NCBI GenBank assembly: GCA_009869945.1
Contig: WIXG01000085.1
Location: 1 to 64,000, forward strand
Reading direction: 5' to 3'
Origin: Mesaphorura yosii
Taxonomy: Eukaryota; Arthropoda; Collembola; Poduromorpha; Tullbergiidae
DNA: 64,000 bases
The position numbers and the translations under genes were made by a program. The notes under the pieces are model-generated. The model was not told the origin of the DNA. It made no database searches and was given only the letters and a program-made list of their open reading frames with translations. Of the stretch, positions 35,440 to 45,688 are shown in pieces; positions within the stretch are counted from its first letter, which is position 1, and every line of letters begins with the position of its first letter.

Positions 35440-35986
35440 ATGGCAGAACTAAGTTTTGGCTCAATGGTCCTTGGTATCTTTGGCTGCTGCTTTATCTCTA
35501 TAGTGAGCTACTAAGCTAAGGTGTACAATTGAAAAGGTCGATCATTAAACAGGTTGAATTCATTTCCAGATTTTCTTATTCTACTTAGTCTCAGTCTGCA
35601 ATAAAGCGTGCAAGTGGTATTTCGGCGATGAGGACGATGCAACGCACCGATGCGCCCCAGAGAATGGGCGCGTGTGGGAGATGGCGGTGCGGCGTAGAGC
35701 AATGCAGACGGTCGTGCAAAGCTTCGCACGACCAAGTTTGTACTTTGTTTGGCCTTTTCAAAGGCAAAACGACAGTCCCGAACACCGCTGGGATCTGAGA
35801 CCTTCACAACGTCCGCACCACATTCTCGTCACGATTGAACCTCCTCAGGGTGACAGTGCTCCCGTTGCGGATGCGAGTAGCACGCGGATTGTGCCCATCA
35901 CGGAGAATGCTGACCCTCCATCGTACGAACATCCGCCGACCTACCTGGAGTCCTTCTACTTGAAGCCCTTGTGGGTGAGGAGGTGA
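35440..35986 (+). CDS. Small single-pass membrane protein with PPxY tail, copy B
   Basis: Two exons, 35440..35502 and 35570..35986, phase-0 intron, 159 aa. The start MAELSFGSMVLGIFGCCF leads directly into a membrane helix that continues across the intron (IFLFYLVSVC). The middle is longer and more basic than in copy A (EMAVRRRAMQTVV) and shares the block VTIEPP with A (ATIEPP). The tail PPSYEHPPTYLESFYL keeps both PPxY motifs. It is read away from copy A and in line with copy C, with the inverted-repeat element between A and B. A polyadenylation signal follows at 36294. Confidence 0.82.
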
Positions 35987-36293
35987 ATTAACCAATTACC
36001 CTGGGGCAGATGTGGGATTTGCAACGAAGATGCTACTAGTAGCGGGCTCTTCGCTCGCCACAGCATGGAACGTTGGCAGTCTTCTGGTGAAAGCAAACAA
36101 CCTCTTCTGCTGCGCCCTCTGAGCATTTCAGAGAGGCAAAGCTGGATTTCACTTCTCAATCGCCGGCCCCAGACATGGCGTGATACCCGGCCAACCGAGT
36201 CAATTGTGTGATGCGGGTGGGAAGACTATGAAGAGTGTCGGCAGGCCGCGGAGTGATTGCAATATTTCTGAACTTGAGTATTACTTGAGGCCT

Positions 36294-36299
36294 AATAAA
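36294..36299 (+). terminator. Polyadenylation signal of PPxY gene B
   Basis: AATAAA on the plus strand, about 310 bases past the stop codon. Confidence 0.45.
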
Positions 36300-36780
36300 A
36301 GAAAATATCGAACGTTCTGCACAGAATCTTTATTGGGCAGTTTCCTGAGATGACTGTGATTCCCAAGTAGCTGAGAACACAGCATTTTAATAAACACTCT
36401 GCCTGACAACATCACGCCAGGCGAATGCTTCCTTCCTTGATCCCTCCAGGTTAGGTGAGACACGCGCCAAACCGCTAAGTGACTCACTGCACACGGAAAT
36501 AGCCAGGGTCGCAACATCGGAGAGCGTAGATGGAATGAATCACGATGCCCACGCCGGCAGCTTCTGTTTTCGGTTTTCGTGCTAATTTCGTCTCTGGGAA
36601 TACTCTGTTTATGTTTACTGACATGGTACAGACGTCATGTGCCACGTACTCGGAGAACTGCGCAGAGTTTGCTCCGATCCGGTCTTTCCCATTCTGCATC
36701 TGCGACCAGTTCTAATTTTGCATCTACTACGATCACAATAAAAAGGGGAAAACCCGGATCCGCCTAACTCAGAAATTAGA

Positions 36781-37263
36781 ATGGAGGTACACCCAGAGGC
36801 CGTCTCCCTCCTCATCTCCGCTGGGGTAAGCGATCAATTACGAGTGTTTGTCAGCCTTATCTAACAGATTATATTCTCTGTAATCATCTCTCTCGCGTGC
36901 GCGTTGAGATGCTGCGAGCGTGCAGCAATTCCGGCGCTGGATGCTAACATCAGCATGGTGCTTGGACAGCATGCTGCATGGAGGAGCGACATGGAGCAAA
37001 TCGCCGAGACTCACCGCCAACAAACTCCAACGCCAACTGTGGGCAACCACGAGACTATGGGCGGCTCAATCCAGTTCATCGATGAGGGATCGAATGCGGT
37101 GGTGGCGGGAATCCCGGAGCCCGCAGGTGACGTAGAAACCCCGATCCTCGTCACCGTTTCAATCATCCCTCCGCCAGCGTTGGACTCGGCCTTGGAAGCC
37201 CAACTCCCTGCGTACGAGGAGCCACCGACTTACATTGAGTCGCTTTATTTGATGTTCTCGTGA
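36781..37263 (+). CDS. Small single-pass membrane protein with PPxY tail, copy C
   Basis: Two exons, 36781..36825 and 36868..37263, phase-0 intron of only 42 bp, 146 aa. The start MEVHPEAVSLLISAG is followed across the intron by a membrane helix (IIFSVIISLACAL) and a CC pair at its cytoplasmic edge. The tail is LPAYEEPPTYIESLYLMF: the second PPxY is intact, the first has become LPAY, a form some WW domains still accept. The middle regions of A, B and C barely align, so selection seems to act on helix and tail. AATAAA lies 16 bases after the stop codon. Confidence 0.82.
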
Positions 37264-37278
37264 CTGTCGGCTAGGGTG

Positions 37279-37284
37279 AATAAA
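37279..37284 (+). terminator. Polyadenylation signal of PPxY gene C
   Basis: AATAAA on the plus strand immediately after the stop codon, about 90 bases before the convergent oxidase B stop codon. Confidence 0.5.
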
Positions 37285-37375
37285 TTCGTGTCGGGAACTG
37301 ATGTACTTTTAATTTTGAATAATGACATCCTTCATTAACACGTATTCAATTTAAGAACTCCGCAGAAAGCAGGAA

Positions 37376-38500
37376 TCACAGTGAGGAGACCCTTCCAACA
37401 TGCCAATGACTAATCTCGTCCAAACTCGGCACACCAGCCAACTCCATCGTCAGGCGCAGCTCGTCTCGGATAATCTCCAGCACGCGCCTCGCACCAGCCT
37501 CCCCACCAACAGTGAGTCCCCAAAGAAGGGGACGGCCGCTGAAGACCATGTTGGCTCCGATTGCGAGGGCTTTGAACACGTCTGATCCCATTCGCACGCC
37601 GCTGTCCATATAAACTTCACAGCGGCCTCGGACCGCCTGCACGACCTCTCCTAGGGCGTCGATCGTTGCGCTAACCGTGTCCAGCTGCCTCCCGCCATGG
37701 TTCGAGACGAAAACGGCCGCAGCGCCGTGCTTCACCGCGAGGCGTGCGTCTTCCGCTGTGAGAATCCCTTTCAAGATGATTGGGAGCTTTGTGATCTTCT
37801 TCAGCCAGTCGACAGTGGCCCATGTCAAAGTGGAGTCTTTCTCCTTGAAGAGCTGGTGAAATTCGGCCTTTGATATTGTTCGGTAATTTCCCAGCCTGTG
37901 AAAGAGTCGTTGTGAAATTTCAATTCGAATTTTTAGTGTGTAATAACGCAGATGTATTTACGTCAAATGTCCCGGTAGCTGGAATTTATTCCGGAGATCC
38001 GCCCTCCGTTTCCCAACGTTTGGCGTGTCTACTGTCAAGACAAGCGCCTCGTAGCCCGCTCTCTCTGCCCTCCGCACCAGCTCGACCGCTCCGTCTGTTG
38101 CGTACACATACAGCTGGAACCATCGCCTCCCATTCGGAGCAGTACCCGCCACGTCCTCGATGGAACAAGTCGAGAGTGTTGAAAGGATGAAGACTGTGCC
38201 CAGGGCAGCCGCCGCCCGAGCGCTCGCCAACTCGCCTTCCCCGTGGCAGAGTTTCTGCAGGGCGGTGGGGGCCACACCGACGGGGAACGCGACGGGCTTC
38301 CCGAGCACCGTCGTCCCGAGGCTGAGGCGCGACACGTCCCGGAGCACGCGCGGACGAATCGCCCAACGCTTGAATGCGCGCTGATTCTCGGCGAGCGTGA
38401 CCTCCTCGTCGGCTCCGCTCCGGTAATAGTCGCGCGCGCTCTTGTCGAGTCGTGGCTGGGCAGCCCGCTCGAAGTCCGTAAGGCAGACGAGTTTCTCCAT
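37376..38500 (-). CDS. Hao1: (S)-2-hydroxy-acid oxidase, paralog B
   Basis: Same enzyme family and same intron position as paralog A: exons 37962..38500 and 37376..37895, 352 aa. It is about 14 residues shorter in the lid loop after the intron (GNYRTISKAEFHQLFKE in place of a longer segment in A). The catalytic SNHGGRQLD, LKGI and QLYVY blocks are intact. The phosphate-binding motif is MDSGV where A and most of the family have DGGV, and the usual KDRE block after QLYVY is replaced by ATDGA. The C terminus is VSSL. An in-frame ATG 24 bases upstream would add eight residues; the internal start aligns with A. Divergence at the lid and cofactor sites suggests altered substrate range or reduced activity. 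Confidence 0.92.
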
Positions 38501-38639
38501 TGCTGGGCGGCAGAGGACTGACAAACTTCTTTTTTGTTCAAGCTTTGATGCTCCTTATCACAGGGCAGGGTTAACAAGGTCAAGGTTCTTGCAACTCAAA
38601 AATGTACGGCTTTATTCAATTCAAGGCGAGGCGGACAAC

Positions 38640-40151
38640 TCAACTCCTCTTGAAGCCGATTACGGCAAAATTCCGTGGCGAGATGCGAGGATCAAAGACT
38701 GTCAGCAAAGTCGATGGACAGCCCTCCTCCCTCAAGGAAAGCACCCGATCCAGGAGTACGCCGGTCTCAACCACTTTGGCCAACATCAACCGCAACGAGT
38801 AAAAACAAACGACGAGCCACCAATCGTCCACCTTCGCCTCAACCGCTCGGAGCTCTTCTGCACTGAATTCAATGTCCTGACCTGCTATGGCCAGCCGCAC
38901 GTACTCGTCGAACGTATGCGTGTGAAGATTGCGAACGGATTTCATCCCGGCCCGAGCCAGACTCGGGTACTTTCTTCGGACAAGCAGCTCCAGCACCGCT
39001 CTGTGGTTGTGAATGCGAAGGCTGTCGGTGTTTGCTGCGGTGAAGTCAGTAGTTTTCAACCTGTCGACGTAATTCTCGATGGAGTGGCACGCCAACTCAA
39101 GAGCTTCGTAGGAGAAGCGAAGACTAGTCAAATTCTGCTTGAGAAATCGGCTCATGGGGTATCCTTTGTCCATTTTCATGTAGCAACATCCGAGTTGCAC
39201 CACAAACTGGGAGCAGTTGGAGGATACGAATGAGGATAGGATCAGCGGGCCGAGGTCCCCGCAAGTGTGCAACCCGAGCAGGCCTCCGTGACCACGAGTA
39301 TGTGCCTCTGAGTCCAAACTGTGGTCAAATGTCAGTCTCTTATTTACGTAGACTGGTTGCTGCACTCTATCCGAATTTATCTTGCTGAATCGCTCCTGAA
39401 GTTTGGTGTCCAGTTTCCTGGAGTCGGAGAATAGAATCTTATTTGAAAATATTCACAAAGAGTACTAAGTAAAAGCCGGGACTCACTTTGCAGATTCGAC
39501 AAATCCTTCTTCGCTGTCAATGCATGTCACCTCGAGTCCGTGATAGCTACTCAGATACCGGGATAAATGCCCCAAACCTGCTCCGACGTCCAGGAAGGAT
39601 TTAGTCTCAGTTCGATGAGCGCAGGCTGTGACAATCTTAGATAGAACGCCAATCTCGTGCCGTTTCTTCAGTTTGACCTTTCGATGAAAGAGTTTCTGGA
39701 GTTCGGGGTCAACGTCGTCTGCAGCCAAGTTGTGGGAAATGGGAGAGCCGATTAACTGCAGACATTGACTGACCGGAAGTGGATCTCGGTTGAGACTGAG
39801 GTCTTGTGTGAGCAAACGGAATGCTTGAAGTCCAAGTGGACAAATTACTTGCCCAGCACCAGTATTTGGTATATTTCGCAGTTCTATCCAAGCACCTAAC
39901 TCCGGTGGAGTTAATGCTTGCAAGTAGTGTTGCCAAGCTGAAGGGAGCTTAGACCAGTGAGAGTCAGCGTGGAAATCCTACATTCAAAGATACAGACAGT
40001 ATTCAGCTGCTCCTCGGAGTCAGGTCGAAATCAATTGCCAACTCACCAGCACGAAAGAATCCGCCAGCCAGCTGACCTGTTCATAGAATTCGTTGATTCG
40101 GAGCAGCCACGATCGGAGCCGGGTCTCGTCGAGATCGAGTCGGAGCTCCAT
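38640..40151 (-). CDS. METTL25B: METTL25 / RRNAD1-like methyltransferase
   Basis: Predicted S-adenosylmethionine-dependent methyltransferase. Exons 40047..40151, 39487..39977 and 38640..39417 give 457 aa, close to the family size. Conserved blocks: the N-terminal SHWSKLPSAWQ, the basic KLKKRHEI, the cofactor-binding LDVGAGLGHLSR, then LHTCGDLGPLI, LGCCYMKM, and the C-terminal FYSLRLMLAKVVETGVLLDR and ISPRNFAVIGFKR. All are found in human RRNAD1 (METTL25B). METTL25-type proteins have been linked to arginine methylation of ribosomal proteins, which I cannot confirm for this copy. The gene is tail-to-head with oxidase B; their codons are only 139 bp apart. Confidence 0.92.
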
Positions 40152-40568
40152 ACTTAATCACAGATTCGATCTTTCCGTCCCCGTCGAGCAGCAAACAGAT
40201 CGACGAGCCTTCGTCATCCCGCTTTTCGATTCATTTCGGCTCATGTGAGCTGAGAGCGACGGTACACGCAAGAGACGACTCTCAAGCGAAGCGAGAAAAA
40301 TGAGATGAACGAACGTCGAGAGATTCGAGATTGAGCTGTCAGAAGTCAAAGGAGGATGCACCGCATCCGCCGCAGCAGCAGATGAGACGACAGGAACCCC
40401 GAATTTTCGGATCTCGTTGGCTAAAAATAGCTGTGAGTGCATAAATGCGTTGAGCATTATAAATATCGAGTCATCTTTCCACATCTGCCAGCACCGCAAA
40501 TCAAATCACAAGATTCGAATTCTTACTGCCTCGCGTTCAGTTACTCCTTCGTGCCTGTCAGCGTCAGC

Positions 40569-42818
40569 ATGGATCGGCGCTCCAACTCGTTTCAGTACCT
40601 CTCACCGGGCAACTACTTTCCGGGGTCGGGGCAGAGTGAGGGCCAGTGCAGTCGTCGTCAGCAGCAGCACCCGCTGCACAATTCAAAATCGCTGCCCAAC
40701 ATTGAAATCCCACAAGGCGTTGGCGGCTGTTTCAGTGGTTCCGGGGCACAAGACGACACCGATCACGATGCCCCCACTGGCGGGAAGCGGGAGCGACACC
40801 GAAAGCGACTGCTTCAGAAGACATGGGACAAAGTCAAGACGATCATTACACACTCGTCCAGCTCCAGCCAAGTCGGTCTCCTGCGAAGAAGGAACAGCAG
40901 CAGTGGGAAGGGAAAGTCCTCGGGCGGCGCCACGGCCACGGCCTCAGGTAGCTGCTCGGCCACAAATTCACCAAACACGAACCAAGCCTTCGAGTTTGAG
41001 CCCGTTGAGCCGGAGCCGGACCACGACCAGGTGCTCGACCACTACATTCGACTCCAGCGGAGGCTGTCAGACGAACTACACCAGTCGATGATGCAGCAGC
41101 GAGAGTCGAGGGGTGGCGGCGGTGGGCAGCAGCAGCAGCTTTCCGCCGACTTTAAGAAGAAGCTGCAGCAGTGGGACATGTGGCGGGCAAGCACGGGCAA
41201 GCACAAGTACACCGAGCAGGAACTCCAGCAGCTCATCCCGCAGGACTACGCCAAGAAACTCGAGGAATGGGAGCAAATCAAGTCGGGCGGAGCGGCGGCC
41301 GTCGCAGCCGCCGCCGGAATCGGGCAGAAATCAAAGAATAAAACCAAGGATAAAGACAAGGAAAAGGAGAAGGAACTCGCGTGGCTGGAGAAGCAGCTGA
41401 CAAAGGTCGAACGCGAGAAGCAGCGGCTCGAGTTGCAGCTGCGCAAGTGCGCTGAAAAGGAAGTGGAACTAAAGAGGATGAAGGACGCGATGGTGATTGA
41501 CATACAGATGAAGGAGGGCGGGTACGGACCATCGCCTGCTCTGCTGGACTTGCACATCATCAATCAGGATCTGATCAACGGCGCCCTCCGCACACTCGCC
41601 GAGAAGGCGTTGCCACTTAGCTCAGCAGAGCCACCACAGCCACCGGCCCGTGCAAGGGACCGTGCTCGTGCGAGGAGTTCGTCAACCAGCAGCTCGGCCT
41701 GCTCAGTGCACGGAGGCGACGTGGACTACGAGGACCCGGACGAGTTTGACGAGTCATACTCCAAATCCCGAGCCACGAGCACCGATTCGACAGACGCCAA
41801 ACCGGTCCCGGGCCTGGGAAACACTGTCGCTGGCTTCCGTCGCTCCTCGGACGCCACAACCTCGACGCCTCTCTCCACTCGCTCCCTTTCCGGGTTCGAG
41901 TCTGACGATGGCGAGTTTGGGATACTGAAGACTGTGAGCGAGGAGCTGAATGAGGAGAAGGAAAAGGCGGTAGTCGGGCCACGTGGCGTGAATCGAGTCG
42001 AGCCGGTTGTCATCGAGGATGACTTTTGTGCAAATGATGAGGATGACCAGGAAGCCTGCAGTGCAATTGTACCCACAAAGCGGACCATCTTCAAGCCGGT
42101 TAGCGATTGTGAAGTCAATGCACGGTCACCAATTGATCTGAGATCACCGGCACTCGTCCGGAATATGATTCGACCTCAGCCCATCGACGGTCAAAGTGCG
42201 AATGCCCCGAAAATAGTTGGCGTAATTCGGAAGACGGGCGGCGGCGGCGGTTCTCCGCTGGCCAAAATCCCGGTCTGGTGTTCGCCGATGCTCTCTCGGC
42301 GTGCGAGCGGTCCGAAACCAGACAAGTTCACTTTCACTCCGAGTTCAGAGTTCAGTATCGACAAATTTTTGGAGGAGTCGAACCTCTTGCCTTCCACTCC
42401 CGCCACAACATCGGCTCCTCCACCGGTGAAAGCTGCTGCAGCCAGTAAGCCTCCATTAAGCCTCCAAACTCAGCTCCCACCAATTCGGCCGTCCAGGATT
42501 CCGATAAGTTCACCACTCGTCGCCAAGAGGAAGATTGTAAACAGTCTTATGCAGAGGTCAAACTCGTTTCAAGGACCACGATCGAGACCAGCGGCCCATC
42601 AGCCGCCAGAAGTTGACAGTGTGGAGCGGGGTCAGACAAAGCCTGACACTTTACAGACAGAAGCTCCGCCACCGATACCAAAAGTATGCAGAAGCAGGAG
42701 CACAGGCACAATTCTTGGTCAGTCCCACTCGAGGCTTGTCACACTGGCACAAAAATTCGGAATCGGGCGTCCGACGACGGCGGCAGAGGGAAATGAGTTC
42801 TCGTGGTTAAAGAAGTGA
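40569..42818 (+). CDS. Intronless 749-aa disordered/coiled-coil protein, family not recognised
   Basis: One uninterrupted reading frame; the first in-frame ATG (MDRRSNSFQYLSPG) was chosen, since the upstream open part has no ATG. Most of the chain is Ser/Gln/Gly/Pro-rich and likely disordered. Two related tryptophan motifs occur near residues 196 and 229: ADFKKKLQQWDMWRAS and QDYAKKLEEWEQIKSG. A lysine-rich coiled coil follows (LEKQLTKVEREKQRLELQL). Later there are serine-rich acidic segments and several RS/SP sites. HNSKSLPNIEIP and KTWDKVKTIITHSS near the start resemble cytoskeletal or Rho-GEF scaffold proteins, but no catalytic domain is seen. It is the only long intronless gene here. Stop codons of this and the SAM-NYN gene are 94 bp apart, tail to tail. 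Confidence 0.85.
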   Translation: MDRRSNSFQYLSPGNYFPGSGQSEGQCSRRQQQHPLHNSKSLPNIEIPQGVGGCFSGSGAQDDTDHDAPTGGKRERHRKRLLQKTWDKVKTIITHSSSSSQVGLLRRRNSSSGKGKSSGGATATASGSCSATNSPNTNQAFEFEPVEPEPDHDQVLDHYIRLQRRLSDELHQSMMQQRESRGGGGGQQQQLSADFKKKLQQWDMWRASTGKHKYTEQELQQLIPQDYAKKLEEWEQIKSGGAAAVAAAAGIGQKSKNKTKDKDKEKEKELAWLEKQLTKVEREKQRLELQLRKCAEKEVELKRMKDAMVIDIQMKEGGYGPSPALLDLHIINQDLINGALRTLAEKALPLSSAEPPQPPARARDRARARSSSTSSSACSVHGGDVDYEDPDEFDESYSKSRATSTDSTDAKPVPGLGNTVAGFRRSSDATTSTPLSTRSLSGFESDDGEFGILKTVSEELNEEKEKAVVGPRGVNRVEPVVIEDDFCANDEDDQEACSAIVPTKRTIFKPVSDCEVNARSPIDLRSPALVRNMIRPQPIDGQSANAPKIVGVIRKTGGGGGSPLAKIPVWCSPMLSRRASGPKPDKFTFTPSSEFSIDKFLEESNLLPSTPATTSAPPPVKAAAASKPPLSLQTQLPPIRPSRIPISSPLVAKRKIVNSLMQRSNSFQGPRSRPAAHQPPEVDSVERGQTKPDTLQTEAPPPIPKVCRSRSTGTILGQSHSRLVTLAQKFGIGRPTTAAEGNEFSWLKK

Positions 42819-42886
42819 GCGTGCGATTTTTGTAAAACTTTTTACTAGCTTACTTGCGTGTAAGACGTACAATTTGTTTGTGCTAA

Positions 42887-42892
42887 AATAAA
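42887..42892 (+). terminator. Polyadenylation signal of the 749-aa gene
   Basis: AATAAA 68 bases after the stop codon. The convergent gene's stop codon is only 20 bases further, so its 3' UTR must overlap this gene. Confidence 0.6.
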
Positions 42893-42912
42893 AATCGTGT
42901 GATTCTTTGGAG

Positions 42913-44786
42913 TCAGAATTTGCACGGTTTCTCTGGGCACTCGTCTGGCCAGTGGTTCCCGATCTGCTCGCAGAAGGGACAGTAGCACTCGTTCAGGCTG
43001 TGGGCAAACATACAGAGGTACGATCGACTGCTGTACTTGCAGATGGCGTTCCGACAGAGCTTCGTCTTGTAGTACAACCGCTTCGCGTTCGGATGTTCCT
43101 TAAAGAACTCCTTCTGCTGGTCTGTGTGTTCATGCGGGCACTTTGTCCCGTACTTGCATCGAAACCGGAAAAGGCAGGGTCCCGAATACTTTCGGCTGTT
43201 TGGCTTCTCTTTCTTCGTGACGACGTTGTAGTCCACGTCGATCGAGTCCGGGTCATCGTCGTCCACGTCATCCTCCACGAGGTCGTCCGACTCGTGTGAG
43301 ACTCCGTGATTCTGGCAGTAGTCCGGGTAAGTGACTATTTCCACGCAGTTGTCGATGGCTTTCTTCAAGGCGTCGCGGTGCGACCAGACGTGCTTGTTAA
43401 AGTCGTACTTTGGTCTAGTGTCCTGCAAGTGGAGGGGGGCGCCGTTTGGTGGCGGGGCTGACGCGGCCCGCTCGTAGCAGATGAGCACGACGGGCGTGAA
43501 GATTTTCCCTCCTGCCACTCGTGGCCCGCTTCCGCCCAACGGAGCGAAACGGTTCTGCGTGCTGATTTCCCCGCTGCTGGCCGCGACTCCGACTCCGCTG
43601 TGCGAGAACACCTTGGCGATCATCGGCATGCGAAGGATCTCAGTGCTCTTCTTGACTACGTCCTGAATGATTCGCATCTTCACATCTTCAGACTTGATGT
43701 GGTACTGCAGGATGAGGACAAGCGAGCGCTCCGGCGGCACGAACGTCTTCTTCCACTCGGACACGCCAAACGTGGTGTTGGAGAACTGCTCGTCCATGCG
43801 CATGATCCGCATGATATCGGGGTTCTCCTTCTCCAGCTTGCGCATGTCGCTCGCGAGCGCGGCCTCGTACGACCAGACTTCAACCCGCCACCCGTTCTTC
43901 ATCGCCTTCTTGATGACCTCCAGCATGTCCCGGTCCCCAGACACGACGATGACCGTCAAGATCGTCCCCGTTTCGAGCAAATGAGAGAATTTATTTATGT
44001 CGTCCACGGCATCTGCAATCAGCGCCGCATCGATCTGCTTCTCCCGCTTCGTCCACGTTGACTTTTTGTGGGTTTTGACGACTACCTTCTTCTCTCGGAT
44101 GGCCTTCCACACCGAGTCGATCATCGGTGGCTCGGAACCATACAAAGTAGCACCGAGTCTGTCCCTCCCCTCTGCGATACAGTTGAGCAGCTTGCCAATG
44201 TCGATCCGACGGCGTTTGTCCGACTGGATTCCGTACCCGAACTTTTGGAGCTTCGCCGCATGCTGTTGCGTGTTGATGAACACGTTCGAGTTGTCAATGT
44301 AGACGAGCACCTTGCTCAGCACTGTGAGAGTGAAATGTGAGTTGTCTTAAAATTGAAGCTATTCATGATTTGCGATTTGGTTTTTACCGATGCAATCCGG
44401 AGAGTTCCTCTCCTGCGCACGCGAAGTCCACTCCGTCTACAAAATTTCCGAGAGAAGCAGCTAAAATGTGTACACATTTAGTTCACTATTTTTATTTTTC
44501 AATTACCACGCGATCATTCACGTCGGCCGTGTCTCGCAAAGTCTCAATCACTTTGAGCAGCTTGCACATGGGCCCGATTTTGTCATCAAAGAGCCGACTC
44601 ACGTCCTCCCGCGTCAGCTGCAAGAAGGCCGCCTTGTCGATCTCATTTTCTGAAAGAATGGGGAAAAACATGTTTTGAGGGCTTCATAGCAGATTGACGG
44701 CACGTGCGAGCGTTCGTACCTCGAAATATTGAAATATACTTTGAGAGATCGTTCGTCTCCAGCTGTGAGCACACAAAGTCGTCCAT
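42913..44786 (-). CDS. SAM - NYN (PIN-like nuclease) - CCCH zinc-finger protein
   Basis: Exons 44720..44786, 44507..44649, 44388..44436 and 42913..44321 give 555 aa with consistent phases. Residues 1-70 resemble a SAM domain (LETNDLSKYISIF, then LTREDVSRLFDDKIGPMCKLL), often used for self-association or RNA binding. Residues about 87-260 are an NYN domain of the PIN-like nuclease fold: VYIDNSNVFI, DAALIADAVDDI and VVSGDRDMLEVI supply the acidic residues expected at a metal-dependent RNase site. The C terminus has two CCCH fingers (C-x5-C-x5-C-x3-H and C-x4-C-x8-C-x3-H) and a CCHC-like knuckle (CPFCEQIGNHWPDEC). RNA cleavage or decay is inferred from the fold. Regnase (ZC3H12) also joins PIN and CCCH, but its motifs differ and it lacks SAM. 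Confidence 0.85.
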
Positions 44787-45597
44787 GATCAGTTAGTTCC
44801 AGTCTAATCAATCTGTTTAAATGTGGGAATGTCTCCAAAAGAATTTGCATCAATTAATCAGGATGTCTAGAGGAAAAGAAGTACAGAATTATTAAAGTTC
44901 CTAGCTGCACGCCATGGCATTCACTCACAGTCGCAAACTATGCGTTCCAGTTGAAGTGTCTTGCACCAAGAGAGAAGATTCTGGACTAAAATATTTATGA
45001 TTTGCAGAGTGATAAGAGATGTCAAACGTGGTTTTATCATCTGCCTACACAAAAACAACTACAAAAGGATGCGGAATGCTTTTGTTCTGCAATTGCTGCA
45101 CCAGCAGCGTACTTGAGCGAGAGAGTCACTTTAACTGGCTTCGAAAGCGCTACTAAAAGAGGATTTAAAACAAAGAGAATTCGATAAGGGATAATGTCGT
45201 CAATGCAACGTTTCAGTGCAGCGAATTAAGCGTCCGCACTTTGATGTTTGCGTTGTGGATTATTAAGCTCTTATGATACAAAATTATCCTGCTGCAGTGC
45301 GCATAACCCAAAACCCAAAGAACGACCGTACAACACATTACAAACTAAGTTTCTAAAACACAAAGTTGTTTTGATTTAAAGTGATGTTTTGTTGCAGAAG
45401 AGAGTACAAATGCAATCAAGGTCAGCAGAAGCAGCAGCGGTGAGTCATGCAACTTGTACGGAAGATGCAATAAAAATTGCAAAACAGCAGCGAAACAAAA
45501 GATCTCGTCTGTTTGCGTGAGCAACCATGAAAGTTTCCGTGCTTCTCCAGCGAAGTGACTCGATCATTGCGAAAATTGTAAATGCACGAATTCATCA
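44787..45597. other. Intergenic region
   Basis: Holds the promoter side of the SAM-NYN gene and the downstream side of DNAI2. The 61-codon frame at 45002-45187 has no family similarity and no splice support. Confidence 0.4.
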
Positions 45598-45603
45598 TTT
45601 ATT
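45598..45603 (-). terminator. Polyadenylation signal of DNAI2
   Basis: AATAAA on the minus strand, about 85 bases past the stop codon. Confidence 0.5.
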
Positions 45604-45688
45604 TCAGCTTACTCGTCAGGTTCTTGCGAATTATGACAAGAGTCAATAATTGAGAATTGCAATTTGCAAGAGATATACGACAGCCTGC

